Assembly (NCBI GenBank): GCA_037954665.1
Contig: JBBMOL010000099.1
Location: 186,001-250,000, forward strand
Reading direction: 5' to 3'
Source: Laguncularia racemosa
Lineage: Eukaryota > Streptophyta > Magnoliopsida > Myrtales > Combretaceae
Length of the DNA: 64,000 nt
The notes below the pieces were generated by a model that had not been told where the DNA came from, searched no databases, and saw nothing but the letters and a program-made list of their open reading frames with translations. Below are positions 46,574 to 58,189 of the stretch, piece by piece. Each line of letters begins with the position of its first letter. Positions within the stretch are counted from its first letter, which is position 1. The position numbers were made by a program, and so were the translations under genes.

Positions 46574-48710
46574 ATGGCTGGCTATGTGGAATTGATAATC
46601 TATGCATTTGGAAATATTGTGGCTGATAACTGGGAGTCGGAATATGACAGGGATCCAGTAAAGAAGTTGAAAATAAAGAAAAATGTCAACTACAACAAAT
46701 TCTTATATAGAATATGTCTCAACATTGAAGTTGATCTAACTGAAGTGACGGTTGAGATAATTCACAAGCATTCTATGTTTCATGGGAGTAATACATGTTA
46801 TGCATTACTGGTAATCAGATATGATGAATATGTTGAAAATTTTATTGAAATAGCTGAATCATATAAAGATCATGGCATACAACAATTGTATATCAGAATT
46901 TCTGACGATTTGGGAGCCCCCTTTAGTTAGTAGATATTCAATACAAGCAATTAGTCACATTCTTCACATGACATTATAGAAATGCGGCCCAAGCCGTCGA
47001 CATTTCAACCCTCAATTCCAACCTCGATGGAAGTCAATGATGAAGATGAAATAGATAGAGCAGTTACTCCAATATTACAACAACCAGATATACGGGATTC
47101 GTACATGGTTTGTGTAAGAGTGGAGGTTGCAACTGACACCAACGTAGGAATGGGTGTTGACGAGGAAAGTACCGATAACGAGGAGAATTCCGATGAGGAA
47201 AATGGGAAAAGTGAGAATGAAGGAGATGAAATACCTGAAGAAGATTCTCTAACCATACATACCTTATAGAGACAGCTAATATATCTATTAGAGCAGGCTG
47301 AATCACCAAGCATGGCGGTTAGAAATCTTGTTCCGTACTATAATGTTGGGGTTGATGGTGGTTACATTTATTTCCAACAGAAGCAAACTAATATTTGTAG
47401 TAGTTCGAGCAATAGTGACGATTTCTACAAAGGCATGAGATTTAGAATGAAAGTAGATGTGATTCAAGTAGTGAAGACTTATCATGTGAAGAACTATAGT
47501 AACTTCACTATTGTAAAGTTTAGTCCATTGCCATAGTCTGTTTATTGTTTGAGAAGGGACGGCGGTTATAAATGGAAGCTTCAGGCCCGAAAGAAGAATT
47601 TGAAGGGCATGCTTGTAGTAATGAGATTCGAGAGTCCACACACATGCAATAACTCGTTGATTAGTTAAGATCACTCACAACTGAATTACAATCTCCTTAC
47701 TAGTTGATTTGTAAATCTTCTTAGGGACAATCTTAATATGAAGGTAGCCGAGCTAGCTTCTATTGTCAAATAGGAACAGGATCAGTAGGAGATGAGTTTA
47801 GGAGGGGAAGAAACGGGCTATCGAGCATATGTACGGGAACTGGTAGAAGTCTTACAATGAATTGCCTAAACTTCTCAATGTGATAGAAAATACAAATCCC
47901 AGAACGCGAATTGATTAAGGGTGAAGCAGATCGACTACCTCTGATGTGTCTACTTTGAAGTGGGTATTTGGGCATTTGGGCCATGCATTGCAGCGTAGGA
48001 ATTCCTTAAACCAGTTGTTACCATTGATGCCACTTTTCTGTATGGGAAGTACACTCACAAGTTATTAGTTGATGGTAACAACCATATACTTTTATTGGCA
48101 TTCGCTCTGGTTGATCAAGAAATGATTGAGACATGGTGCTGGTTCTCAAGGAAACTGAATGAATATGTTGTCAGTAATCGTAAAGGTCGTGGTGCTGGTT
48201 CTCAAGGAAACTGAATGAATATGTTGTCAGTAATCGTAAAGGTCGTGAAACCATTTGTCTCATAGCAAATAGACATGTAGGCATCAGGTTAGTAGTTCAA
48301 GAAGAAGTGAATGGATGGCAGCCTCCATTTGCGGTGTGGCGGTTCTGTCTATAACACCTTGCAAGCAACTTCAACTAGACACATAAAAACATGTAATGTA
48401 AGAGGTTGGTGACATACGCTGGGTTGAAAGCATAATCTCGTAAGTTGAACGATGTGATGAAGTGGGTAGGGATTATTAAGCCAAATGTGTTGGATTAATT
48501 TGAGGACATGCTGTTAGATATGTAGATGCTAACTTATGATGGTTGCTATCGGTTTGAGTATATGACCTCCAACGTTTTTGAAAACTATAATTCCGTGTTG
48601 AAGGAGGTTCAAGGGTTACTTGTGACCGCTTTGGTAAAAAACCGCTACGCCTGTAGGAGAATAGTAACCCCTCCAATCTCGTGTGCCGATGGCGATGACA
48701 CGATATAAAG
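46574..48710 (+). pseudogene. MULE (MuDR-type) transposase pseudogene
   Basis: The N-terminal part at 46574-46930 (118 open codons) and an acidic linker at 46982-47269 precede the MuDR-type DNA-binding region: LRRDGGYKWKLQARKKNLKGM, then FESPHTCNNSLIS (about 47549-47665). Next is LNMKVAELASIV (about 47740-47770). The catalytic core has FLKPVVTIDATFLYGKYTHKLL (about 48004-48065) with the first catalytic Asp codon at 48026-48028, then ILLLAFALVDQE. Further on, DGCYRFEYMTSNVFENYNSVL (about 48538-48600) matches the helix after the core. Stops, frameshifts and a 56-bp duplication (48135-48246) disable it. Confidence 0.85.
48135..48246. repeat. Exact 56-bp tandem duplication inside the transposase
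   Basis: GGTGCTGGTTCTCAAGGAAA... through AAAGGTCGT occurs at 48135-48190 and again without a mismatch at 48191-48246. 56 is not a multiple of three, so it shifts the frame. Perfect identity suggests it is recent. Confidence 0.95.
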
Positions 48711-48719
48711 TTGGTGATA

Positions 48720-49450
48720 TAACCACACCAGACATGCAGACCCCTAGTTGTACATCCCAGCAATGTCGAAATGCTTAAATAAGGGTAACCACATCACATG
48801 GACAAGGAGATAAATCCCCCCAAGGCCCCAACAGCTGTATAATGTAGGCTTACGTTTATCGATGGATTTGCTCAACATTGGCATTAGGTGGGAGCATCCA
48901 AAACATATCATAGAGCTACGTCATACTAATGCACCCCCTACCGCTAGGCCCTAGCCTCGCCCTCAGCAATTTTTTACAAATCGCACCCCAATCTAGGCAA
49001 CTACTCCTTGTAACTACCTAACCATCTATGGGGAGTCCTAACTAGATCTCCACATCCTACAGGGTAATAGTAAACTCTTTTATTAGAATGTGGAATGTGT
49101 GTGTCTTTGGCTACCATCTCTTTACTAATGCTGTAATCATGTGCCAATCCAGTAGTATGTATGGTAGGTAGCTCGTACCTTCAAATCCAGCCAAATGTAC
49201 ATATGGCTCCATTCAAGGATCGAAGGGGATGGTGTGTTCATCGTGACTAAGTGACAACTTTCACTATCAAACAGCGAGGGTTGCTTGATCCTATACCAAT
49301 AACAGGTGAAATTTTTACAATTCTTAATGCAACATAAACTAATTAACAAGTGAAAGGTCATTTACCTCTTCGCCCCAAACGACTTTTGATCGATGTCCCT
49401 TCTACTGCGTCAAGATTGAAGGATCGAAGGAGTCAAACTCCATCTATTAT
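48720..49450 (-). pseudogene. Plant mobile domain (PMD) remnant, antisense to the transposase
   Basis: On the minus strand the translation reads IDQKSFGAKR-like (about 49370-49400), an intron-like GTAAAT...TATAG gap (about 49285-49363), then EPYVHLAGFEGTSYLPYILLD (about 49155-49215) followed by WHMITALVKRW and THTFHIPIKE. After these come LGLPIDG (about 49025-49045) and AYIIQLLG (about 48830-48855). This order is that of the aminotransferase-like plant mobile domain (PF10536), known from both plant transposons and host proteins of the MAIN/MAIL1 type. Several stops and frame breaks are present. Its position inside the MULE, convergent with the transposase, fits the known MULE-PMD association. 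Confidence 0.75.
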
Positions 49451-49519
49451 GCAAAATAGAATATATGTTAAAAAAATTATTATATGTTAACATTAATATC
49501 AATATATTAATTTATGACT

Positions 49520-50480
49520 TACATTAATAAACAAAGTTATTATATATACAATCAATACTAACTTTTTTTAGTAATTAATTTTATGATGATTAATTAATGA
49601 TATATTAATGACTAATTACTTTTAATTAATGAATCAATAATAACTATTTAATTTAATAGCTAATTGTACCAAAATACACAAATTTTTTACATTTGTAACC
49701 GACACAAAATTTTTCACTAATTAATTTCATGACAATTAACGACTAATCACCTTTAATAAATGAATCATTAATAACTACTTCATTTTATAACTAATTGTAC
49801 AAAACCATAAAAATATTTTACATTTGCAACAAAAACAAAATTTTTCGCTAATTAATTTTATAACAATTAATTAATGACATATTAACGACTAATCACCTTT
49901 AATTAACAGATCATTAATAACTACTTAATTTTATAACTAATTATACAAAAACATATAAATATTTTACATTTGCTACCAATACAATTTTTTTTCTAATTAA
50001 TTTTATAACAATTAATTAATGACATATTAATGACTAATCACCTGTAATTAACGAATCATTAATAACTACTTAATTTTATAACTATTTCCATAAAAACATA
50101 CAAATATTTTACATTTGTAACCAAATTTTTTTTTTTTGCTAATTATTTTTATAATAATTAATTAATGACATATTAATGACTAATCACTTTTAATTAACAG
50201 ATCATTAATAATTACTTAATTTTATAAAAGCATACAAATATTTTACATTTGCTACCAAAATAAAATTTTTCACTACTTAATTTTATAATAATTAGTTAAT
50301 GACATATTAACGAATAATCACTGCTAATTAATAGTTAATTAATAACTACTTAATTTGACAACTATGCTTACAAAAATACATTATAATAACACATAAACAT
50401 CATTCATTATAATCAATACAAAGGTTTTTCGTAATTATACTACTAATGATTAAATAATGAATATTTAAGGATTAATTACT
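49520..50480. repeat. AT-rich tandem satellite, about 131-157-bp period, 6-7 copies
   Basis: The anchor GACTAATCAC or a close variant recurs at 49610, 49741, 49888, 50032, 50178, 50312 and about 50469. Each unit also carries TTAATTAATGACATATTAA, TCATTAATAACTACTTAATTT and AAATATTTTACATTTG. Non-coding, inside the MULE. Confidence 0.85.
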
Positions 50481-51100
50481 TCATCATAATGATTACTTTT
50501 ACAATATTTTTCATAACAAATAATGTAGACATGCCATTTAAGAAAATATTAAAATTTTAACTAATTCATTTGCTAATGTTAATTAATGATATATTAAAAA
50601 CTAATTAATTACTAATTAATAATTAATTAACAATCATTGCTACTTTAATAAAAATTGTGGAGTACATATAATTACACTTTTTTTTTTACATTGATCCAAA
50701 GTAGTATAATAGCAAAAAAAAATAATAATAATTTTTTCTTAAAAAAAATATCGAAATCTTACTTTGCTAAAGAAATTTTCACACACGTATTTCAACAAAC
50801 TAAAACTTAAGTGAAACAGAAATTAAAAAAACAAAAATTTTCAAACAATAAGATAGAGTAAAATTTGCAAAGAAAATTGAAAGATAGAAATATGAACATA
50901 TGAACTGAGGATTCGTATTTATATTAGAAATTGTTAGTGCAAACTTTTTTTTCTATGCATTACAAATCACATGTTATGATACTATGTAAATTTATTGTAT
51001 CACTTTTATAGGTTATAGTATTACTTTTATAATAATTTCATAGGTTTACAGAAATTTTTTTCATAACTTTTATAAATTTGTAGAATAGGTGTGAAGGGGT
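50481..51100. other. AT-rich interior of the MULE, nothing recognised
   Basis: Simple AT-rich sequence between the satellite and the right inverted terminus; no coding signal. Confidence 0.5.
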
Positions 51101-51303
51101 AAAAAAAAAAAAAAATTCTTAGTACAATTGCATCGAAGGTGTGGACCTCGTTTGTACCTTCAAGCATTTTGCTTAAGTTTATTTTTTTTCTTTTTACCCC
51201 TAAAGTCGCAAACAAGGTGACAGCTTCGAAATCTATTTTAGAAATAATTATTTCGGCTACAATATTTACATAATTTTATTTTAAAACAACAATATTTAAG
51301 TGT

Positions 51304-52531
51304 TTAACCCTCACAAATCATATCCAAACTTTTAAAAAATGTGCAATTAAGTACCTGAACTTAAAAAAAGATTAATTTACTACCTAAAGTAACTATTCAT
51401 GGACATTATGGTACTTGCTATCCCATTATTGACGTCAAGTAGTTTATGTGGAAGTCTCTACCAATATAAACATGACACTAGTCTATGTGGAAGTCTCCAC
51501 CAACAAAAACATGGCATGTGTATAATGTTATTTCTATAACATTGAAAAGATATAGGTAGGTGTCTAAGTGGATCTAGGTGGGAAAAAAATTACATTTCTG
51601 AAGTGAAAAAAGAAAGAAAAAAAAATAGAACACGGCATAACCTAATTACTCAATGAAATTAAACCTAGTCCCCCCCCCCCCCAAAAAAAAAGGAAAGAAA
51701 CTTACCATTCCCAATTTATTAGCACACCCATGTACGAGAAACCCTAAATTCCTAAAACCCTAACCCTAATTTGCTCACCAATAAGCTAGATTAAGAAGAT
51801 AAGAGAGATGAGAGGGAAAGGGGACTTCAAAATGTAATTTGTTCACGAAATTTCGTCAAACCCTAACTCTAATTTGTTCCCTCATTCAACCAGGAAAAGA
51901 AGATGAGAGAAATGGGAGGTAAATGCAACCCAAAAGTGTAATTTTTTCTCGAAAATTGTTGAAACCTTAACTCTAAATAGCAAAAAACGTGATAGACAAA
52001 CTCTAAGGTCATGGGTACCCCTTAAGAAGAGGAAATAAAAGCTACTATCTTTTGCTTCCTCTAAATCTCTCTCTATTTACACAAAGCTTCACTCAATTAG
52101 GGCTTCCTTCCTTTTTTTAGTTGCTATTATTGTTTGCTATTCTCTATGTGTGTGTGTGTGTGTGTGTGCGTTTTTTTTTTCTTTTAAATTCTTTCAAAGT
52201 TGGGATAGATTAAATGACTATTGCACAATGTTTGCTATCCCTATCTCATTGTCTTCTTCTTCTTCTTCTTCTTCTTTTTTTTTTTTTTTTACTATAATCT
52301 TATGCTGACACCTACCAAGATTGCCTAAAAGTTCAAATTATTAAACATTACACGTGTCTTTAATTGGTTGGTGGATACAATCACATAAACTAATGGGGCT
52401 TATCACATTGATGGCAAGTATGATTGATATCATGAAAAGTTATTTCAGGTAGTAAATTAATTTTTTTCTTAAGTTCAAATACTTAATTGCACATTTCGTG
52501 AAAGTTCAGATATAATTTGTGACATTAGCCC
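51304..52531. mobile_element. 1.2-kb non-autonomous element with about 200-bp inverted repeats
   Basis: The left end (CACAAATCATATCCAAACTTT, ATGTGCAATTAAGTACCTGAA, ATTAATTTACTACCT, TAGTTTATGTG...) matches the reverse complement of the right end (CACAAATTATATCTGAACTTT, ATGTGCAATTAAGTATTTGAA, ATTAATTTACTACCT, TAGTTTATGTG). The interior has an imperfect tandem pair of about 110-125 bp (51740-51965, each starting near ACCCTAACYCTAATTTG), a (TG)n tract at about 52148-52168 and (TTC)n at about 52252-52275. No transposase. Confidence 0.75.
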
Positions 52532-52540
52532 TTCTATAAA

Positions 52541-53339
52541 TAAATATGTACCATTGGCATAAACCTACTCTTTTGTGGTATTTGTAATTAGAAAATTTTA
52601 TTAGATGACCCACTTGTTAATGGTTAAACAAAAAAAATTATTTCACATTTTCATGCTCTTACTTTCTTTCTTTCTTTTTTTCTTTTTTAAATTGTGCAAC
52701 CATCTATAAATGTGAATTTTTTTTCTTTGAAAGTGATGTTAATGGATGCCACTAGAATTATGTCATAAAACTTCTATTATCACCAAGCCCTAAAAATACA
52801 AAATCTCAAGCAAGCAAGTCTTAAATAGTTTGTACTAAAAGACATATTTACCACATGGTATGTCACATTGTGCTCACATGTAATAACATATGACCTATAC
52901 AATTTTTCATTTGATAGCTCTATAGATCAGATAAAATTGAGAAAATACAAACATTCACCAACAAAGAAAAAGAAGACGCAAAAAGAAAACCTAAGCCAAA
53001 TGTAATGGAGTTTGGCTATGCAAACTACCTAAATGGCAATGGTGGGCCAACAAAGCTAACCTAGAAGGAGGTTATTGACTTTCTTATGAAATCTTGTCAT
53101 GTCGAGGATCGGTTAGCCCATGTTTAAAGATGCTTGGCAAGGTAAGGGTCAATAATCCATCATGTTGCAGCTGCTATCAAGTGGATGGCATGGTTTGAGT
53201 GAGTCACAAACTCTACAACATTTTGTGAGAGATTACTTTCCCTCTAAGGGTGACTTCATCAACCACCTCCCATTGAGGTTTTGCAAGCAATCTATTTTAA
53301 ATAATATCTTATTTTTGGTAAATATTCTATTCGGATAAC
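52541..53339. repeat. P flank of the array, copy 2, right part
   Basis: Continues the P sequence from 45663 (ATAAATATGTACCATTGGCATAA...). Lacks the MITE present in P1 and P3: the site near 52788-52800 reads straight through. Confidence 0.75.
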
Positions 53340-54490
53340 TACCAATAAAATAACAAAAATACAAAAAAAGGAAAAAAAATGAATTGAAGGATCTTTAATT
53401 TAAAAGGTTGTTTATTATATTTTTAATTAGTGTTTGCAGGCAGTTTTGTTAATAGCTTAAAAAAAAAAAGAAAAGAAAGAAAGCTCATCCCGTTTTTGAG
53501 CATTATTTACAAAACGTAATATAAAAAAAAATGTTCTCTTTTTTTTTTTTTTTTTTTTTATCAACCACTATATAATATACATTATGACATGGTGAAATTG
53601 TCAAATCTGATTTATTTCGAACACGTGAGATAGTGATTGTAGTGTGGCTTCTTGCACTTTCTATAAAATAGTTGTAGCAATTCTGCATTGCACACGTTGC
53701 TTTTAGGTATAGGCGGTGCTTTTTTATTCGCCCCATTCCTTTCTTTAAAAGAAAGATGCACATCAAATCTATCAAAGCGGAAAGATACAATGAAGGAATC
53801 AAAAGGGAAAGAAGCCAAAGAAGATGGATGCGTGATGGCATAATAACCACCAAGACTAGACGTGTGGCTAAAAAGAAACAAACGATTGAGGATTTTTTTT
53901 ATTAATATCTACTTTTGGTTTCATAAAATAAAATCCTCCAAATCATTGTTCTCATGTATTATAAAGATTCTTTAAAATGCAAGAATTAAATAATTCTCTA
54001 TAATGAAAGAAAATATCTTCAGTTTCTATCCTAAAAAAAAAAAAAATTCTTATAATTTCCCGAGAAACGTTCTTACTACTAGGTGTGATAACTCAAGTTG
54101 CATTCATGTTTTATTTTATATCAAATCCATGTTTATGTTAGTGTTGAAAATATATGGGTTAATAGAAATTATAAACATTTGATTTATATTTTAATCATAT
54201 TTATCTATATTATAATTTTATTTTATCTTACATGACTAATACTGACTTCGAATTTTATTTTTATAGTTGTATTTCTGATTATATAATGTTTGTGTCATTA
54301 TTATAGTATTATGTCCGACATTGCTAGTTGAACAACCATGTAACATACGAAATCATAGTCAAGATGATATCTTAAGGCAAAAAAATGGGTCATAAGTTAA
54401 AAAGGTTTTTGGAGTAGTTTTAGGTGTAAAACTAATTATATATTGGTGATTGTGTGCACTTTGGAGTACTTAAGACTATAATTGGTAATT
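53340..54490. repeat. R repeat, copy 4
   Basis: Closest to copy 2 (same CAAAGCGGAAAGATACAA, GATTCGCCCCATTCC-like and GACTAGACRTGTGGCTAAAA segments). Ends GACTATAATTGGTAATTA. Confidence 0.7.
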
Positions 54491-56357
54491 ATGGGTGAGT
54501 AAGTAATCTTATTTTATAGGGTACTCATTTATACTTTGAACGAATAGGTTTTGAATGTAATTTTTCAAAACTTCCTTCCATATGGTAGGTACAAGTATAA
54601 GGTCTTTCTATCCAGTATCCACTTTAGAACCTATACTCTAAGATATATAGAGTATAGGTTCCAAGATACTATGAAGCTCCAATTTGACTTTATGAACTAC
54701 TCGAGTAGCTTGAACTCATATCGCTTGGATTAATGCTGAATTAGATTTGAATTTTTATCAAACAAAACCTAAATTGCTTGCAAATAGAATTGATTCACAT
54801 ACACCCCTAATTTAAAGATAGATAAAGTAACTCAATGACACATCAACACTTTGTGGGGGTTGGCTTGTGTTGCCGTCCAAGTTGATGGTTAACAACTTCC
54901 CTCACTTTTGATTGATGGTTTTTTATTTATTTTTTCTTTTTTTTTTTAGATATTTTTTAATTTTTTATTTTTCAAAGTTTTGATAAATAATGTTTATAAG
55001 TGGAATGTAAACTTGCCTGGATGTCACATGGAGATTATTGAAATATGTTACCTTATTGCAACTAGGATTTGATTATAAAATATTTTGAAGTTTTGTGATT
55101 TTATTATTGAAATCGAAGGTAATTGCCCTAAAAGTTTTAGGATTTTTTATATATTTTTATAAAAATAAAAAATTTTCAAAAATACACGGGCACTAGATAA
55201 ATTAAAATGTATAAATATATAAGATATAAAAAGAAAAAAAGTGCCATCTCAAAGCAAATCATAATAGTATTTTGTGATAGGCCTATTTGGTTTTAATTTC
55301 TCTTATTTAGTTCTAAAATTTTGATAATATCAATTTACTTTTGCACTCTTATTTACCTCAAGTTACTTCTTTCAAAAGTGAAATTGTACAATATATATCA
55401 CCAAAATGGTACGAAAAAACATTTTTTGAAATATTTATGAGGACTAAATTATCTTTTAAAACCTACATAGAGTTCTAGAACTTCCAATGAGAAAAGGTCA
55501 CTCCAAAGGACCATATGTGCAAATTATAATAAGCTCATTTAAGGTAATTTTCAAATTCAAAATTCATTTTTCGCACTGGCTTTGGAGTTGATTTTGCAAT
55601 TAGAATTGTTTTCACATAATGCTCACTTTGTTTACTTCTCAAGAGGGAAGTTGGTCAATTTATTGGGTTGAAAATAAATGCCCAAATTGCATTTTTAAGG
55701 GTTGAAGCTTCTGGCCAGAAAAAAAGAGAGGTTTAAGCTCAATTTGCCATAAAATAATTAACTTCACGTCTTCATGGTGGAATATATTTACACTTACCAT
55801 TTTAATGGAACATACAATTTTACAATTGTATATAAAACCATAAATAAATTGAGACCAAATATAGGTGTTACTATACGGTGGATGTAATGCAACACACCTA
55901 TTTGACTTAAGAAATCTCTCTAAGACATTGAAGTTTGACCTGATTCCAACCAAGTAATTTCCTCCTAGATGTTGAAATTAGGCTCCAGAGAAAGCTGAGA
56001 AGTATTCACCAAATAAAACACAAGGAATTTGCAATTTCAAGAGATTGCTTGTGCACTGAAGAATTTAGACCCACATCCATTCCTGGCAGTACTTCACAAT
56101 TCTAGGCCTCTAAATATCAATTACTTCACAAACCAGACTTTAAATTAAATAAGAATTATGGCCAAAAGTAAAGAACTGAAAAAGATTGCAACAACTACAA
56201 GTTTGCTAGTAAAATTTTCTTTTGTATTCATATTGTATAGGCTCGATTATAGGTACAAAATTTTTGCATTTACATTCAAATTCCTGAGAAGTTTCTTTAG
56301 AAGTATGGTATACCTCATCTAGTCTAAAGGTTCTTTTAGTTAAGAGGAGGAAATTGC
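54491..56357. other. 3' flank of DUF241 gene 4 (array D segment, unit 3)
   Basis: Non-coding, matching the unit 1 and 2 flanks. The 85-bp doublet is missing here and only the right part of the hAT-like MITE remains (about 54680-54805). Confidence 0.6.
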
Positions 56358-57257
56358 CTATTGGGAAATTATATTCAACAGAGAGGCCCTTGCCTTAATA
56401 AATCGCCTAAAGATGCATTCTAGGCAATCATCAAGTCTTACAATGCTAATATCTAGGGACTCTAATTGCCTCTGCATAATCTGGATCTTCTCTGCTGCGA
56501 TTGCTTCAATCGAATTGAATTTGAATAGGGATGCATCTAGGATTGCGAATTCATTACCAACTCCTAGTTTTTCTTCACTGGCTATTGCTCCCTTATTCAC
56601 TAATCTAGACACAATAGACCACTTAGACACCTTCATTTCAGAGGAGGTAGCTAAAAGGAGTGACAAAAGAGATTGGAACATGAAACTACTTGACACAGTG
56701 ACTTCTCTTAGGACTCTTATCACTGCTAGAAGGTGGTTATCTTGTTCTAGCAGAGTAGATGATGCTCCAACCTTGTTATCCATTTGCTTCAATGTGCTAA
56801 CCAACTTTTTGGCATCTTTCTTCATTTTCTTTCTAAAGTCGGTATAATCTTGAATTGATGTCTCAATGCTTGAATCTGCCCTCCTCCGTCGCAGCGCAGA
56901 TTGAAGTACTTGAACATGTTCCTTAATCTGCAGAACAAGTTCCCTTGTGATCCCACAAATGTCTAGAAGCGTAATTGAACCTTCCAACAATTCATCCATA
57001 CATTTCTCAGTCTTGTTGATAGACAGGAGTAGTTGTGTGGATGCCATGTTGAGAAGATCATCCAAAGCAAGGTACAAGTTTACCACTCTATCAAGACCAG
57101 ATTGGATCGATCCTAGAGATAGAGTTGAAGTTGCCTCCCAGGACTTGATCTTGCTAAGCTCCTCTTCAACACCGACGGTGCTAGGATGAGACCTTGAAGG
57201 CAAGCTAATACATCTAACATGGTAATGACTTTGGCTAGTTCTAAAAGCACTAGCCAT
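56358..57257 (-). CDS. DUF241-family protein, array unit 3
   Basis: 299 residues from the Met at 57257 (MASAFRTSQSHYHV), the position equivalent to the start in units 1 and 2. The frame is open further upstream (to 57344), but that part covers the 5' UTR and the TATA box and cannot be translated from a normal transcript. All family blocks are present (ISLPSRSHPS, LLDICGITREL, LQSALRRR, VIRVLREV, FRRFIKAR, LLNIISQ). RRKGDSS reads RRRADSS here, and SSTLLEQDNH keeps the central helix. No stop or indel. Role unknown. Confidence 0.9.
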   Translation of the reverse strand: MASAFRTSQSHYHVRCISLPSRSHPSTVGVEEELSKIKSWEATSTLSLGSIQSGLDRVVNLYLALDDLLNMASTQLLLSINKTEKCMDELLEGSITLLDICGITRELVLQIKEHVQVLQSALRRRRADSSIETSIQDYTDFRKKMKKDAKKLVSTLKQMDNKVGASSTLLEQDNHLLAVIRVLREVTVSSSFMFQSLLSLLLATSSEMKVSKWSIVSRLVNKGAIASEEKLGVGNEFAILDASLFKFNSIEAIAAEKIQIMQRQLESLDISIVRLDDCLECIFRRFIKARASLLNIISQ

Positions 57258-57316
57258 TGTTTTTTTGTTTATTTGTTTCTTGGATTGGTATAGTTTCAAG
57301 CTTGTGAATGAACCTC

Positions 57317-57324
57317 TATATATA
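57317..57324 (-). promoter_or_regulatory. TATA box of DUF241 gene, unit 3
   Basis: TATATATA 60 bp upstream of the chosen start codon; context identical to units 1 and 2. Confidence 0.7.
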
Positions 57325-58189
57325 GGAGTAGGAAAGGACAGCACTGCTTATGACAATGTGGTAAAACATGCGAACACAATATGTTGTTCGCTGGGAATTA
57401 ACAACAAATGTCACATTCTAGGCCAACAAAGTCTCTATATTTGATTTCCCCCCACCGCCCAACCCATAACTCTAAAATAATTGAGACGGTTAGGTGTCCT
57501 GCTAAGGGGAAAGTCATCACCCTTCCTTGCTTCCTATAATGCCACATTATACCCCTATAAAGATATAAAAAATTATATTAATAAATTTCTTAAAAGAACT
57601 TATTAAGATATCAAATAAAAAAATTTCTTATATTTTTATTTATGTATTTGATCGTAAGATATATTATTATTGAAAGTATGAAAGGTTTTTCTTTCAAAAC
57701 TTTTGATGAATACATTTAAAAATCCCATTAAAAAGATCTAAATATAACATATAAGCGGTGCAATCTTCATGAATTGACCTTTATCAGCCCTGTCTCAAAT
57801 TGCACAGACTGCAGGCAACACTGACATCATAACAATATTTTTTTAAGTAAAAATGGTCTGTTTCTAGTACTATAATGCAAATTGTAGGTAAGATTGCTAG
57901 GTTGGCGATTAGGCTTTTATCAAAGAAATCAATTATAGGATATTAAGGACACGATTAGACTCGCGGGCGTGGGGAGATGGTTACACTTGGCGTAAAGTTC
58001 TCTATAAATCGTGGAAAGCAGCGCCGGTTATTGAAAGAAAATATTTTAATTGATATTTTTATAAAAATAAATAATAGATAAATCTAATTTTATAAGATTA
58101 TGTAATTTTATGAGAGGAATATATATATATTTATATTTTTATCATTTTGGTATTTTGTTCTTAGTACATACTATTTGAATAGTACGCAG
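57325..58189. other. Upstream flank of unit 3
   Basis: Matches 32115-32890 and then 33550-33700 of unit 1, without the unit-1 insert. No gene. Confidence 0.6.

Larger units (their letters stand above)
45687..51304 (+). mobile_element. Mutator-like element (MULE) with about 200-bp inverted termini
   Basis: The left end ACACTTGAATATTG (45689) and the reversed right end ACACTTAAATATTG (51303) open long inverted repeats. These include the shared GAAATAATTATTTCTAAAAT and, further in, TTTGCGACTTTA (45783-45794 and 51202-51213). The element carries a broken MuDR-type transposase (+), an antisense plant mobile domain remnant (-) and an AT-rich tandem satellite. Confidence 0.75.
45664..52531. mobile_element. 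6.9-kb nested DNA-transposon insertion in P2
   Basis: Flanked by TTCTTTAAA and TTCTATAAA (8 of 9), the size expected for Mutator-like elements. P1 and P3 show the uninterrupted site. The outer ends AGTTTAATGTCATAAATCA (45664) and the reversed GGGCTAATGTCACAAATTA (52531) are related. Inside are a MULE (45687-51304) and a 1.2-kb element with long inverted repeats (51304-52531). Confidence 0.7.

Noticed and set aside
51739..51775. Telomere-like CCCTAA repeats
   Set aside because: Only a few degenerate copies; more consistent with telo-box promoter motifs than an interstitial telomere.
31202..57189. Open plus-strand frames inside the DUF241 genes (for example 42496-42930, 43030-43272, 56413-56847)
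   Set aside because: They are antisense to intact genes and recur only because the genes are duplicated; the composition (Ser/Leu/Ile) is that of an antisense shadow.
57258..57344. N-terminal extension of the unit-3 DUF241 frame
   Set aside because: It would translate across the TATA box and 5' UTR; the conserved Met is at 57257.
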